Origin: Eubacterium sp.
GTDB lineage: Bacteria; Bacillota; Clostridia; Lachnospirales; Lachnospiraceae
Direction: 5' to 3'
Assembly (NCBI GenBank): GCA_024684035.1
Contig: JAIKXQ010000073.1
Coordinates: forward strand, 22,075-86,074
DNA: 64,000 nt
In this document: piece by piece, positions 31,049 through 39,348 of the stretch
How the letters are laid out: each line of letters begins with the position of its first letter
Position numbering within the stretch: position 1 is the first letter of the stretch
Position numbers and translations under genes: made by a program
The notes under the pieces: generated by a model
What the model was told of the DNA's origin: nothing
Databases searched by the model: none
What the model saw: the letters and a program-made list of their open reading frames with translations, nothing else

Positions 31049-31645
31049 ATGAAAGAATACAGCAAAGTGCAGAAAATGGTGGGGACTGCCGTCCTCGCGG
31101 CAATTGTCGTGGTACTTCAGACAGTTGCAAGTGGAATTCATGTAGGACCGTTTACAATCACCCTTTCACTGGTGCCGATTATTATCGGAGCGATCATGTT
31201 CGGAGAACTGAGCGGAGCAATTCTCGGAGCAGTCTTCGGAATCGTCGTTGCCACAGCCGTTGTGCTTGGAGCTGACCAGGGTGGAGCAATGATGTTCAGT
31301 CAGAACCCGTTTGCGACGATTTTGCTCTGTCTGCTGAAGAGTACGGTGGCAGGTTTTGTTGCCGGACTGATCAGTCACAAGGTTGCGTCAAAGAATCTGA
31401 TGCTCGGTGTTATCCTTGCGGCAATTGCAGCGCCGGTATGTAACACAGGAATCTTTGTACTGGGGCTTTCCACCATCTTCAACGATCTGCTTCATACATG
31501 GGCAGCGGGCAGTGGCTTCGGAAATGCTTTTGTATATATCATCGTTGGTCTTGTCGGAATTAACTTCCTGGTCGAGCTGCTTGTAGATCTTATTCTGGCA
31601 CCGATCATTGTAAGTATCGTCAAGACAATCCGCAGAGCGGCCTGA
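31049..31645 (+). CDS. ECF transporter S component, probably pantothenate (PanT-like)
   Basis: A 198-residue protein with about six membrane segments and an ECF S-component look: KMVGTAVLAAIVVVLQTVA at the start and a small-residue-rich core. S components bind a vitamin and work with the shared EcfA/A'/T module, which is not encoded here. The next gene is a pantothenate kinase, which makes pantothenate the best guess; the substrate is inferred from context. A terminator and a repeat separate the two genes. Confidence 0.8.
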   Translation: MKEYSKVQKMVGTAVLAAIVVVLQTVASGIHVGPFTITLSLVPIIIGAIMFGELSGAILGAVFGIVVATAVVLGADQGGAMMFSQNPFATILLCLLKSTVAGFVAGLISHKVASKNLMLGVILAAIAAPVCNTGIFVLGLSTIFNDLLHTWAAGSGFGNAFVYIIVGLVGINFLVELLVDLILAPIIVSIVKTIRRAA

Positions 31646-31702
31646 CCGTCTGGAAAAGACAGGGCATCTGCGCAGTCAATAAACAGAATACATACAACTT
31701 AT

Positions 31703-31733
31703 GCTCCGGATCTGCAACATCCGGAGCTTTTTT
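31703..31733 (+). terminator. Intrinsic terminator after S component gene
   Basis: GCTCCGGAT and ATCCGGAGC with a 7-base loop, followed by six T residues. Confidence 0.85.
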
Positions 31734-31801
31734 GTCTCACAGGAATGCTCCGCGTTCCCTATGAGACAAAACGCTCAGCGTAGATGCGCAAGCGTACTTT
31801 G
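31733..31801 (+). repeat. Modular intergenic repeat, short form
   Basis: A TGTCTCACAGGAATGC...CCCTATGAGACA palindrome followed by AACGCTCAGCGTAGATGCGC and CGTACTTTGTT. It lies directly upstream of coaX. Confidence 0.8.
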
Positions 31802-31818
31802 TTAATGGAGGATAAAAA

Positions 31819-32610
31819 ATGATACTGGCAATCGATATCGGAAATACGCATATGGTACTGGGGTGTGTAAATGAACAGACGAATGAGGTGGTCTCTTCGA
31901 TGAAGATGAGCACCGACCGGGTGGAGACGGCTCACGAGTACGCGGCGGAGATTGTGCAGATTCTCGCTCTGGAAAGAATCAGTCCGGAGGATTTCTGCGG
32001 TGCGATTATTTCTTCGGTTGTTCCCATGGTGACTACTGTAGTGAAAAAAGCTGTCGAAATCATTACAGGAGAGAAACCGCTGGTTCTCGGAGAGGGTACG
32101 GATATCGGGATGGAAGTGGACATGAACGGAATACCGGCCGACGCCATTGCGGGGGATCTGCTGGCAACCGCCGTCGCCGCGAAAGAAGCCCATACACTTC
32201 CGGCGATCATTATCGATATGGGTACAGCGACAACGGTTACTGTTGTGGATTCACGGGGAATCTATATCGGTGGTGCGATCCTTCCGGGACCGGGAACGGC
32301 GATGAAAGGTCTGGTGTCAGATACTTCACTTCTGCCTGCCATCGATTTTACCGCTCCGGATCGTGCAATTGCGAAGGATACAATAAATGCCATGAAGAGT
32401 GGAATTATCTACGGGTCTGCAGGAGCTGTCGACGGAATTCTGGAGCGGTATGAAGAGGAACTGACAGCATCGGGAGAGACGAAACGTCCGATGATCGTTG
32501 CCACAGGCGGTATGGGCAGGATCATTGCTCCCTTCTGCAGACATGAGATTCTGGTGGATGATCAGCTTCTGCTCAAGGGACTGAGTATTATATGGAAGAA
32601 AAACAATTAA
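31819..32610 (+). CDS. coaX: Type III pantothenate kinase
   Basis: A 263-residue ASKHA-fold kinase. MILAIDIGNTHMVLG is the phosphate-binding motif, ADAIAGDLLATAVAA the pantothenate/dimer region, and IIDMGTATTVTVVD and LPGPGTAMKGL are further conserved blocks. It phosphorylates pantothenate in the first step of CoA synthesis. Type III kinases need a monovalent cation and are not feedback-inhibited by CoA. The lrgA-like gene follows after 23 bp, so coaX, lrgA and lrgB look cotranscribed. Confidence 0.96.
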   Translation: MILAIDIGNTHMVLGCVNEQTNEVVSSMKMSTDRVETAHEYAAEIVQILALERISPEDFCGAIISSVVPMVTTVVKKAVEIITGEKPLVLGEGTDIGMEVDMNGIPADAIAGDLLATAVAAKEAHTLPAIIIDMGTATTVTVVDSRGIYIGGAILPGPGTAMKGLVSDTSLLPAIDFTAPDRAIAKDTINAMKSGIIYGSAGAVDGILERYEEELTASGETKRPMIVATGGMGRIIAPFCRHEILVDDQLLLKGLSIIWKKNN

Positions 32611-32633
32611 GTGGGATGGAGAAATAAGTAATT

Positions 32634-33116
32634 ATGAAGTACATGAAGCAATTTTCCATTATTCTGGCGGTGACATGTGTCGGTGAGATTTTGAAGTATT
32701 TCATTCCGCTCCCGATTCCCGCGAGTATCTACGGACTGGTTCTCATGCTGGTTCTTCTTATCAGCGGACTGGTGAAGCTGGAAGACGTCAACGACGTGGC
32801 TACCTTTCTGATTGAAATTATGCCCATGATGTTTATTCCTGCGGGCGTAGGCTTGATGACCGCCTGGAGTAAACTGCAGCCGGTTCTTTTACCTGTTCTT
32901 TTCATCACGTTTGCGACGACGGTTCTGGTGATGCTTGTAACCGGAAAAGTGACGGATGTATTGACAGCAGGTCAGCAGGTTGTGGATGAACAATTGGTAG
33001 CTGCAGAAAAAGAACTTGCCCGGATCGAGAAGGAAGAAGTCCGGTTGAAAGACGAGATTGCCTCTGTAAAGAAAACGGAACAGGAACAGAATAACGGCAG
33101 GGAGGAGCGGAGATGA
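32634..33116 (+). CDS. CidA/LrgA family membrane protein with charged C-terminal tail
   Basis: A 160-residue protein. The first 115 residues carry four membrane helices and the LrgA/CidA signature (LKYFIPLPIPASIYGLVL, MPMMFIPAGVGLM). Family members act with LrgB in murein hydrolase control or, in some Firmicutes, pyruvate transport. Unusually, a highly charged, probably coiled-coil tail of about 45 residues (AAEKELARIEKEEVRLKDEI) follows the last helix. It overlaps lrgB by 4 bp. Confidence 0.9.
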   Translation: MKYMKQFSIILAVTCVGEILKYFIPLPIPASIYGLVLMLVLLISGLVKLEDVNDVATFLIEIMPMMFIPAGVGLMTAWSKLQPVLLPVLFITFATTVLVMLVTGKVTDVLTAGQQVVDEQLVAAEKELARIEKEEVRLKDEIASVKKTEQEQNNGREERR

Positions 33117-33814
33117 ACGCAAATTCAATAATTCTTAATTCCGCAACGGTTGGTGTGGTGCTCAGTATGATGACCTATGGTTTTGGCATATGGCTGAGAG
33201 GAAAAACAAAAATTGACTTCCTCAATCCTCTGCTGATTTCCATAGCATCGATTATCGCAATCCTGCTGATTTTCAAAATCGACTACCAGTCCTTCAATGA
33301 AAGCGCGAAGTATCTGAGTTACCTGCTGACACCGGCCACGGTGGCACTGGCAATTCCTCTTTACAGGCAGCTGGACCTCTTAAAAAAGAATCTCAAGGCG
33401 ATTCTGATCGGTGTAGCCTCCGGCGTACTTACCTCGATGTCATCGGTACTGGCTTTTTGTGTGCTCTTTCGTTTGAGCCATGAAAACTATGTGACGCTGC
33501 TTCCGAAGTCAATCACCACAGCCATAGGAATGGATGTGTCAAAGGAACTCGGCGGATCCGTGACGATTTCTGTTGCTGTCATTATTATCACCGGCATTCT
33601 GGGAAACATGCTTGCCACGACGCTGACAAAGCTTTTTCGAATCAAAAGTCCTATTGCCGTCGGCCTGATGTGCGGAACGGCCTCCCATGCCATTGGAACG
33701 GCGAAGGCGATGCAGATCGGTGAAATCGAGGGCGCCATGAGTTCGCTGGCGATTGTAGTGTCGGGACTGATGACTGTTGTTGGTGCTTCTTTCTTCGCAA
33801 TGATCGGAGCCTGA
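33113..33814 (+). CDS. LrgB family membrane protein
   Basis: A 233-residue polytopic protein typical of LrgB/YohK: YLLTPATVALAIPLYRQ, LLPKSITTAIGMDVSKELGG and GLMCGTASHAIGTAKA. It should form a membrane complex with the upstream LrgA-like protein. Homologous pairs transport pyruvate in some bacteria. Its place after coaX suggests a link with pyruvate or CoA metabolism, which is inference. A strong terminator follows. Confidence 0.93.
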   Translation: MNANSIILNSATVGVVLSMMTYGFGIWLRGKTKIDFLNPLLISIASIIAILLIFKIDYQSFNESAKYLSYLLTPATVALAIPLYRQLDLLKKNLKAILIGVASGVLTSMSSVLAFCVLFRLSHENYVTLLPKSITTAIGMDVSKELGGSVTISVAVIIITGILGNMLATTLTKLFRIKSPIAVGLMCGTASHAIGTAKAMQIGEIEGAMSSLAIVVSGLMTVVGASFFAMIGA

Positions 33815-33934
33815 GGGTATACGAGCTGGCGCGTTTGTGATCGGCTGCATCAGGGATCCGGTAAACTAATTGTGAAGGTTGCTTGCACTTTATGTAATAG
33901 ATAGGAAACAAAATCTAAATAATAGATAAAATAA

Positions 33935-33980
33935 ACCGCTCATCTGTTGACAATACAGCAGATGAGCGGTATTTTTTTTA
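33935..33980 (+). terminator. Intrinsic terminator of coaX-lrgAB unit
   Basis: ACCGCTCATCTG and CAGATGAGCGGT form a perfect 12-bp stem, followed by ATTTTTTTT. Confidence 0.92.
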
Positions 33981-34075
33981 TCGGGTTCGATAAGAAAACA
34001 AATAGAAAAGTAACACTATGTGACTTATTTACACGGTACTTTGTAACATAAATGTAAAAAACATTGGTAATTCTG

Positions 34076-34104
34076 TTGCAAATACGAAACAACTGTGCTA
34101 CTAT
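34076..34104 (+). promoter_or_regulatory. Promoter of NlpC/P60 gene, flanked by inverted repeat
   Basis: TTGCAA, 17-bp spacer, TACTAT. The 10-mer TACGAAACAA (34083-34092) in the spacer has its exact inverse TTGTTTCGTA at 34122-34131 in the early leader, a possible operator pair. Confidence 0.7.
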
Positions 34105-34178
34105 GTATTCGTATCGAAGAATTGTTTCGTAAATATTACGGGCGTGTGCAGTAACGCCACGTTGAGGAGGTTTTACGG

Positions 34179-35510
34179 TTGAATTCATTAAAACGAAGAA
34201 TTATTGCAGCAACATTAAGTATGGCGCTGATCGGCGCGCAGGCACTTCCTGTAGGCGCTGATACAGCTGATGATATTGCGGCTGTTCAGGCTCAGCAGGA
34301 GCAGACAAACGCAGCACTGTACGATGTACAGAGTTCTATTGACAGTCTTGAAGGACAGAAGCAGGAGATTCTTGATCAGATCGACGGTTATGATCAGCAG
34401 CTGGTTCTGACCATGGCATCGATCCAGTCCCTGGATCAGCAGGTCGCTCAGAAAGAGAAAGATCTCGAAAAGACAGCCAAGGATCTCAAGAAGGCCCAGA
34501 AGGACGAGAAAGTTCAGTATGAGGCGATGAAGAAGAGAATCCAGTACCTGTATGAGCAGGGCGGACGCAACGGTTGGGTTGACGTTATGATGGGAGATGT
34601 ATCCCTGTCAGAGGGAATGGACAAAGTAGACAATACTCAGTCCATGTACAAATACGACCGCGAAGAGCTTGAGAACTACACAAAGACTGCTGAGGAAGTA
34701 AAGAAACTTCAGGCACAGCAGACACAGCAGAAATCTTCCCTGGAGGCTATGAAGCAGGAGCAGGAGGGAGCGAAAGCAAACCTCGAGGCGCTCAAAGAGC
34801 AGGCACAGGCTGAGAATGAAAACTACGATCAGCAGATTGCTCAGGCACAGGCAACTGCGGATGAGTACTATGCTCTGATCGAGCAGCAGAACGCTCAGAT
34901 CGCTCAGCTTCAGGAACAGAAAGCTGCTGAGGATGAAGCTGCCCGCCAGGCTGCTGAGGCAGAAGCTGCCCGTCAGGCCGCTGAGCAGGAAGCTGCTCAG
35001 AATGTGCAGACAAGCGGTGAGACATACACAGGAAATGATGGCGACGCACAGTCCGATGCCGGCTATTCTGAGGACACAAGCTCTTACAGTGAGAGTACAG
35101 GTTCTTCTGAAGCTCAGACAACGGTATCCGCACCGGTATCCGCACCGGTAAGCAACGGTACAGGCGTTTCCGGATCCGCAATCGCAAGCTATGCTTGCCA
35201 GTTCACCGGAAATCCTTATGTATGGGGTGGTACATCCCTTACAAACGGAGCTGACTGTTCCGGATTCGTTCAGTCTGTGTACAGACAGTTTGGAATCAAC
35301 CTTTCCAGAACTACATATACACAGGCAAATGAGGGTGTTGCAGTATCCTACAATGATATGCAGCCCGGAGATGTTATCAACTATGGTTTCCATACAGCGA
35401 TCTACATCGGAAACAACCAGATCGTACACGCTGCAGATGAGAGCCTGGGTATCATCGTTCAGAGTAATCCGGCATATCAGCCGATCGTAACAATCAGAAG
35501 ATTCGTCTGA
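34179..35510 (+). CDS. Secreted NlpC/P60 peptidoglycan hydrolase with coiled coil
   Basis: A 443-residue protein with a TTG start, placed eight to nine bases after GAGGAGG. Order: signal peptide (about 1-28), long Gln/Glu/Lys-rich coiled coil (about 30-270), a low-complexity Ser/Thr/Gly linker, and a C-terminal NlpC/P60 domain. The catalytic Cys360 lies in GADCSGF, with His in FHTAIYIG and QIVHA. The layout resembles PcsB and CwlO-type hydrolases, which cleave peptide cross-links during cell separation and are often activated through FtsEX. Confidence 0.93.
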   Translation: MNSLKRRIIAATLSMALIGAQALPVGADTADDIAAVQAQQEQTNAALYDVQSSIDSLEGQKQEILDQIDGYDQQLVLTMASIQSLDQQVAQKEKDLEKTAKDLKKAQKDEKVQYEAMKKRIQYLYEQGGRNGWVDVMMGDVSLSEGMDKVDNTQSMYKYDREELENYTKTAEEVKKLQAQQTQQKSSLEAMKQEQEGAKANLEALKEQAQAENENYDQQIAQAQATADEYYALIEQQNAQIAQLQEQKAAEDEAARQAAEAEAARQAAEQEAAQNVQTSGETYTGNDGDAQSDAGYSEDTSSYSESTGSSEAQTTVSAPVSAPVSNGTGVSGSAIASYACQFTGNPYVWGGTSLTNGADCSGFVQSVYRQFGINLSRTTYTQANEGVAVSYNDMQPGDVINYGFHTAIYIGNNQIVHAADESLGIIVQSNPAYQPIVTIRRFV

Positions 35511-35612
35511 AATTGAAAAGCACAGCTTTGCCTGTGTGAAAGAATTGAAATTAACTGATCGGGGAACTGCCTTCTGGCAGATGGTCAGTTGAGTAGGGAG
35601 TATTCTATATAA

Positions 35613-35643
35613 GCAGTCATGGCTTCGGCCATGGCTGTTTTTT
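35613..35643 (+). terminator. Intrinsic terminator after NlpC/P60 gene
   Basis: CAGTCATGGC pairs with GCCATGGCTG around a TTCG loop, followed by six T residues. Confidence 0.9.
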
Positions 35644-35711
35644 CGTCTCATAGGAAATTCCTCCGAATTTCCCATGAGACAAAACGCTCCGCTTAGATGC
35701 GCAGCCCGCAG
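35644..35711 (+). repeat. Modular intergenic repeat, short form
   Basis: A CGTCTCATAGGAAATTC...GAATTTCCCATGAGAC palindrome followed by AAAACGCTCCGCTTAGATGC and truncated after GCAGCCCGCAG. Confidence 0.88.
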
Positions 35712-35850
35712 AACACAGAATGAACATATTTTCATCAAATTTGAATCACATTTTTCACAAAAATCCATCACAATCTGACCGTATGATAAGAACCATAGAA
35801 GACAGGCAACGCAGTGTTGTGAATATAGAAAGACAGGAAAGGTGAAGATT

Positions 35851-37254
35851 ATGAATGGATACGATAATTTCAATTACGACGGAAACAATGATTTACACCG
35901 GAACAATACAGAAAGTAGTTTTTCAGAGGGCGAGCGGAACGGAGCTCACTTCGAGGGCAATGGAAATTTGAATAATGGCAGCCGCAGAGGAAATACAGGA
36001 AAAAGAAAACGCGGAAATTCCGGAAAGTTCATGACAGTCGTTGCCCTGGCAGCGGCCTTCGGCGTCACTGCCGGCGGAACGGCATACGGAGTAAATTACA
36101 CAGCCGGAAAGCTTTTCGGAGGCGCAACGGAGAGTCAGGCGCAGGCTTCCGGTACAAAGTCGGACACGAACAGTACCGCAGCTGAGGCCAGTCTCACAAC
36201 AGCGAAAAAGACAAAGAGTATTGAGACTACAACAACGAATACCTCAGGCGTGATGACGGTGGCAGATGTCGCAAAAGAGGCAATGCCATCCATGGTTACC
36301 ATCTCCACGATGTCGGTGCAGGAGATGCGCAGCTTCTTCGGAGGATCTCAGAAATATGAGGTGCAGGGCGCCGGAACCGGTGTGATCATCGGAGAGACCG
36401 ATGAGGAAATCCTCATCGCCACAAACAATCATGTAATCAGCGGAGCCCAGACCGTATCCATCGGCTTTGTAGATGAGTCGGTTGTATCTGCGGCAATTAA
36501 GGGGACGGATGCAGAGAACGATCTTGCTGTTGTGGCTGTAAAGAAAGCAGATGTGACAGACAGCACAATGGAGCAGATCAAGGTAATCACTGTTGGTGAT
36601 TCCGACGAACTTCAGCTCGGAGAGCAGGTGGTGGCCATCGGAAACGCACTTGGCTATGGGCAGTCAGTTACCAGCGGTTATGTAAGTGCTTTGAACAGAA
36701 CGCTGGATATGAGTGACGGGACAACAGATTACAATTCAACGGGACTGATCCAGACGGATGCCGCGATCAACTCAGGAAACTCCGGCGGCGCCCTTCTCAA
36801 TATGAAAGGTGAACTCATCGGAATCAACGAGGCAAAGAGTTCTGCCGGATCCGGAGAAGCCTCTGTAGACAATATGGGATTTGCGATCCCGATGTCCAAG
36901 GCAAAATCTATTCTCAGCGACCTTATGAATCAGGAGACAAAGACCAGGTACGCGGAGAATGAGAGAGGACGTCTGGGTGTGAATGTAGCGGATGTCACAG
37001 CCGAATATGCACAGGCCTACAATATGCCGGAGGGTGTATGTATTACGGATACACAGATGGACAGCGCAGCGGCTCTGGCCGGACTTCAGCAGGGAGATGT
37101 GATCACGAAGTTCGGCGATACGGATGTAAAGACCGCCTCAGAACTCAAGGAAGCTCTTGCCTATTACACATCCGGAGATACTGTTGATGTCACTGTACAG
37201 AGAAATAGCAGTGGCCATTATGAGGAAATGACGGTAAGCGTCACCCTCCAGTGA
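35851..37254 (+). CDS. HtrA/DegP-type membrane serine protease with PDZ domain
   Basis: About 467 residues from the ATG at 35851, eight bases after GGAAAGG. A long hydrophilic, basic cytoplasmic N-terminus (1-60) precedes one membrane helix (about 61-82), a Ser/Thr-rich linker, and a trypsin-like domain with His194 (NNHVIS), Asp224 (ENDLAVVAV) and Ser311 (GNSGGALL). A single PDZ domain ends the protein (AALAGLQQGDVITKFG). It should degrade misfolded proteins outside the membrane. A terminator follows. Confidence 0.95.
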   Translation: MNGYDNFNYDGNNDLHRNNTESSFSEGERNGAHFEGNGNLNNGSRRGNTGKRKRGNSGKFMTVVALAAAFGVTAGGTAYGVNYTAGKLFGGATESQAQASGTKSDTNSTAAEASLTTAKKTKSIETTTTNTSGVMTVADVAKEAMPSMVTISTMSVQEMRSFFGGSQKYEVQGAGTGVIIGETDEEILIATNNHVISGAQTVSIGFVDESVVSAAIKGTDAENDLAVVAVKKADVTDSTMEQIKVITVGDSDELQLGEQVVAIGNALGYGQSVTSGYVSALNRTLDMSDGTTDYNSTGLIQTDAAINSGNSGGALLNMKGELIGINEAKSSAGSGEASVDNMGFAIPMSKAKSILSDLMNQETKTRYAENERGRLGVNVADVTAEYAQAYNMPEGVCITDTQMDSAAALAGLQQGDVITKFGDTDVKTASELKEALAYYTSGDTVDVTVQRNSSGHYEEMTVSVTLQ

Positions 37255-37363
37255 AATGTTATTGTCTGCCATCCGTATCCATGAATTACCCCCCTATAAT
37301 GTGTAGTACCTCTATAATCTGAATTACACGACAGCGGATGGATTCAATATATAGATAATAAAG

Positions 37364-37418
37364 GACAGCTGTGAGAAAAACATACGATGGTTTTTCCCGC
37401 AGCTGTCTCTTTTTTTGT
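37364..37418 (+). terminator. Intrinsic terminator after htrA-like gene
   Basis: GACAGCTG and CAGCTGTC enclose GAAAAAC with GTTTTTC, followed by CTTTTTTT. Confidence 0.9.
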
Positions 37419-37472
37419 GGTATAGGAAATTGCTTCGCAATCCCTATGAGACAAAACGCTCCGCGTACTTTG
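37417..37472 (+). repeat. Modular intergenic repeat, short variant
   Basis: A diverged leading palindrome (TATAGGAAATTGCTTCGCAATCCCTAT variant) followed by GAGACAAAACGCTCCGCG and TACTTTGTT. The sequences at 39151-39179 and 47599-47630 share this leading variant. Confidence 0.8.
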
Positions 37473-37565
37473 TTGAAAATATGTATGGAATATAAAATAT
37501 ATTTGAGATATGATGAAAGGGTATGATATAAAAAACATGAATCAATCATTGAAGAGGAGAGCTTT

Positions 37566-39092
37566 ATGAGAGAAGGGCACAGAAATGCATCATCTATGGT
37601 GCAGAATCTACGAAGGTTATTTTGTTTTCGGGCAGCGCTGGTGATCTTGTTGACAGGGGCTGCCTTTCTTTTTCTGACTCCGAAAACGATATCGGCAGCC
37701 GTAAAGGCGATTCATGTACAGGGAACGCAGTTGGTAGACAGCTCCGGTGAGCAGGTACAGCTCTGCGGCGTGAGTACACATGGCCTTCAGTGGTATCCGC
37801 AGTATGTCAATGAGGCGTCGTTTGCCAGTCTCAAGGGCATCTGGGGGGCAAATGTGGTTCGTCTGGCCATGTATACCGGTGAGGGCGGATATTGTACCGG
37901 GGGCGATAAGACTCGTCTGGAGCAGATCATCGACACCGGTGTCAAGGCGGCAAACAATCAGGGAATGTACTGCATCATTGACTGGCACACCCTCAGCGAC
38001 TCCAATCCACAGACATATCAGGGAGAGGCGGTGAATTTTTTTAGAAAAATGTCCGCGAAGTATGCCTCCTACAACAATGTCATTTATGAAATCTGTAACG
38101 AGCCCTGTAACGGAACGACCTGGGGACAGGTGAAATCCTACGCGGATGCAGTTGTTGCGGCCATTCGGGCAAATGACAAGAAGGCTCTTATTCTCGTTGG
38201 AACGCCGAACTGGGCACAGTTGGGACTCGACGGTTCTCTCTACAACGCATATTACAGTAACCAGACGGATACGGATCTGAATACGATTCTGAACAACAGG
38301 ATCAGCGACAGTAACCTGATGTACACCTGTCACTTCTATGCAACCACTCACGTGGACTGGCTTCGTGCCCGTGTGAACAGGGCGATCGACGCGGGACTTC
38401 CTGTATTCATTTCCGAATGCAGCATCTGTGATTCCTCAGGCGGCGGAAACATTGATTATACGCAGGCGGATGCCTGGAAAAATCTGATCGTCCAGCGAAG
38501 ATTATCGTTCTGTGCCTGGAGTCTGTGCAACAAGGCGGAGACATCTGCATTGATCTCTTCGGGGTGTCAGAAGACTTCCGGGTGGTCGGATTCTGATTTG
38601 TCCACCACCGGAAAGTGGTTTAAGAAGTTTATCTGGAATCAGGGAGAATTGTCGAAGCCGACGCCCGAAGGCGCCATGTTCCGCCTCTATCATCCACATA
38701 CGGGTGAGCACTTCTATACAAGCAGCCGGCTGGAGAGAAATACGCTGGTGAGCCGTGGATGGATTTATGAGGGAATCGGCTGGTATGCGCCGAAGAAATC
38801 CACGACACCGGTATACCGTCTGTACTATCCTTTTACAACGGATCATCATTACACGTCCGATAAACATGAGTACGACACACTCATCAAGAAATACGGATGG
38901 AAGGGAGAGGGAATCGGCTGGTATTCCAGTGACAGTAAAGAGGTGCCGATCTACAGACAGTACAATCCGGGGGCACGTACCGGTGCGCATAATTATTCCG
39001 ACAGCAAATACGAAAATGATGTGCTTGTTTCGAAACACGGATGGATTGCGGAAGGAATCGGCTGGTACGGAATCAAGCAGGAAAGCAGATAA
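37566..39092 (+). CDS. Secreted GH5 endoglucanase with C-terminal DUF5648 repeats
   Basis: A 508-residue protein: signal peptide (about 1-42), GH5 barrel (about 45-360) and three DUF5648 repeats (about 375-505). Catalytic residues are Glu179 in ICNEPC (acid/base) and Glu284 in VFISECS (nucleophile), with WHTLSD and HFYATTHVDW nearby, as in subfamily-2 cellulases. The repeats read FRLYHPHTGEHFYTSS, VYRLYYPFTTDHHYTSD and IYRQYNPGARTGAHNYSD, each ending in EGIGWY. The enzyme should cut cellulose or mixed beta-glucans; the repeats probably bind cell wall or glycan (inference). Confidence 0.94.
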   Translation: MREGHRNASSMVQNLRRLFCFRAALVILLTGAAFLFLTPKTISAAVKAIHVQGTQLVDSSGEQVQLCGVSTHGLQWYPQYVNEASFASLKGIWGANVVRLAMYTGEGGYCTGGDKTRLEQIIDTGVKAANNQGMYCIIDWHTLSDSNPQTYQGEAVNFFRKMSAKYASYNNVIYEICNEPCNGTTWGQVKSYADAVVAAIRANDKKALILVGTPNWAQLGLDGSLYNAYYSNQTDTDLNTILNNRISDSNLMYTCHFYATTHVDWLRARVNRAIDAGLPVFISECSICDSSGGGNIDYTQADAWKNLIVQRRLSFCAWSLCNKAETSALISSGCQKTSGWSDSDLSTTGKWFKKFIWNQGELSKPTPEGAMFRLYHPHTGEHFYTSSRLERNTLVSRGWIYEGIGWYAPKKSTTPVYRLYYPFTTDHHYTSDKHEYDTLIKKYGWKGEGIGWYSSDSKEVPIYRQYNPGARTGAHNYSDSKYENDVLVSKHGWIAEGIGWYGIKQESR

Positions 39093-39114
39093 AGAATCGA
39101 TAGAAGTATCATTG

Positions 39115-39150
39115 TTAAGGGAACGCTGTTTTTCAGGGTTCCCTTAATTA
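39115..39150 (+). terminator. Terminator-like hairpin after GH5 gene
   Basis: TTAAGGGAAC and GTTCCCTTAA form a perfect 10-bp stem. A partial repeat element (GGTATAGGAAATTGCTCCGC, then AATCCCTA) follows at 39151-39179. Confidence 0.75.
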
Positions 39151-39219
39151 TGGTATAGGAAATTGCTCCGCAATCCCTAAAAAATACTGAAAATTCATCA
39201 ATCTTCGTGTGTCCATGGT

Positions 39220-39248
39220 TTTACTGTCGTCACATTTGATGGTATAAT
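39220..39248 (+). promoter_or_regulatory. Promoter of ilvB
   Basis: TTTACT, 17-bp spacer, TATAAT. The leader of about 95 bases shows no T-box or leader-peptide attenuator that I can recognise. Confidence 0.65.
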
Positions 39249-39348
39249 ACTTTTTTAGAATTACGGAAATGACAGAAAAGATGAGTGCAAATCATATAAA
39301 AGAGAAAAAGTACTCGTCAGTCTGGCCGCAGTCAGAGGAGGTTTACAC

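Noticed and set aside
34608-35873. 421-codon minus-strand ORF opposite the NlpC/P60 gene
   Set aside because: Its Leu/Cys/Ser-rich sequence is the antisense of the Gln-rich coiled coil.
39249-39348. T-box or peptide-leader attenuator before ilvB
   Set aside because: No T-box consensus and no Leu/Val/Ile-rich short ORF could be seen in the leader.
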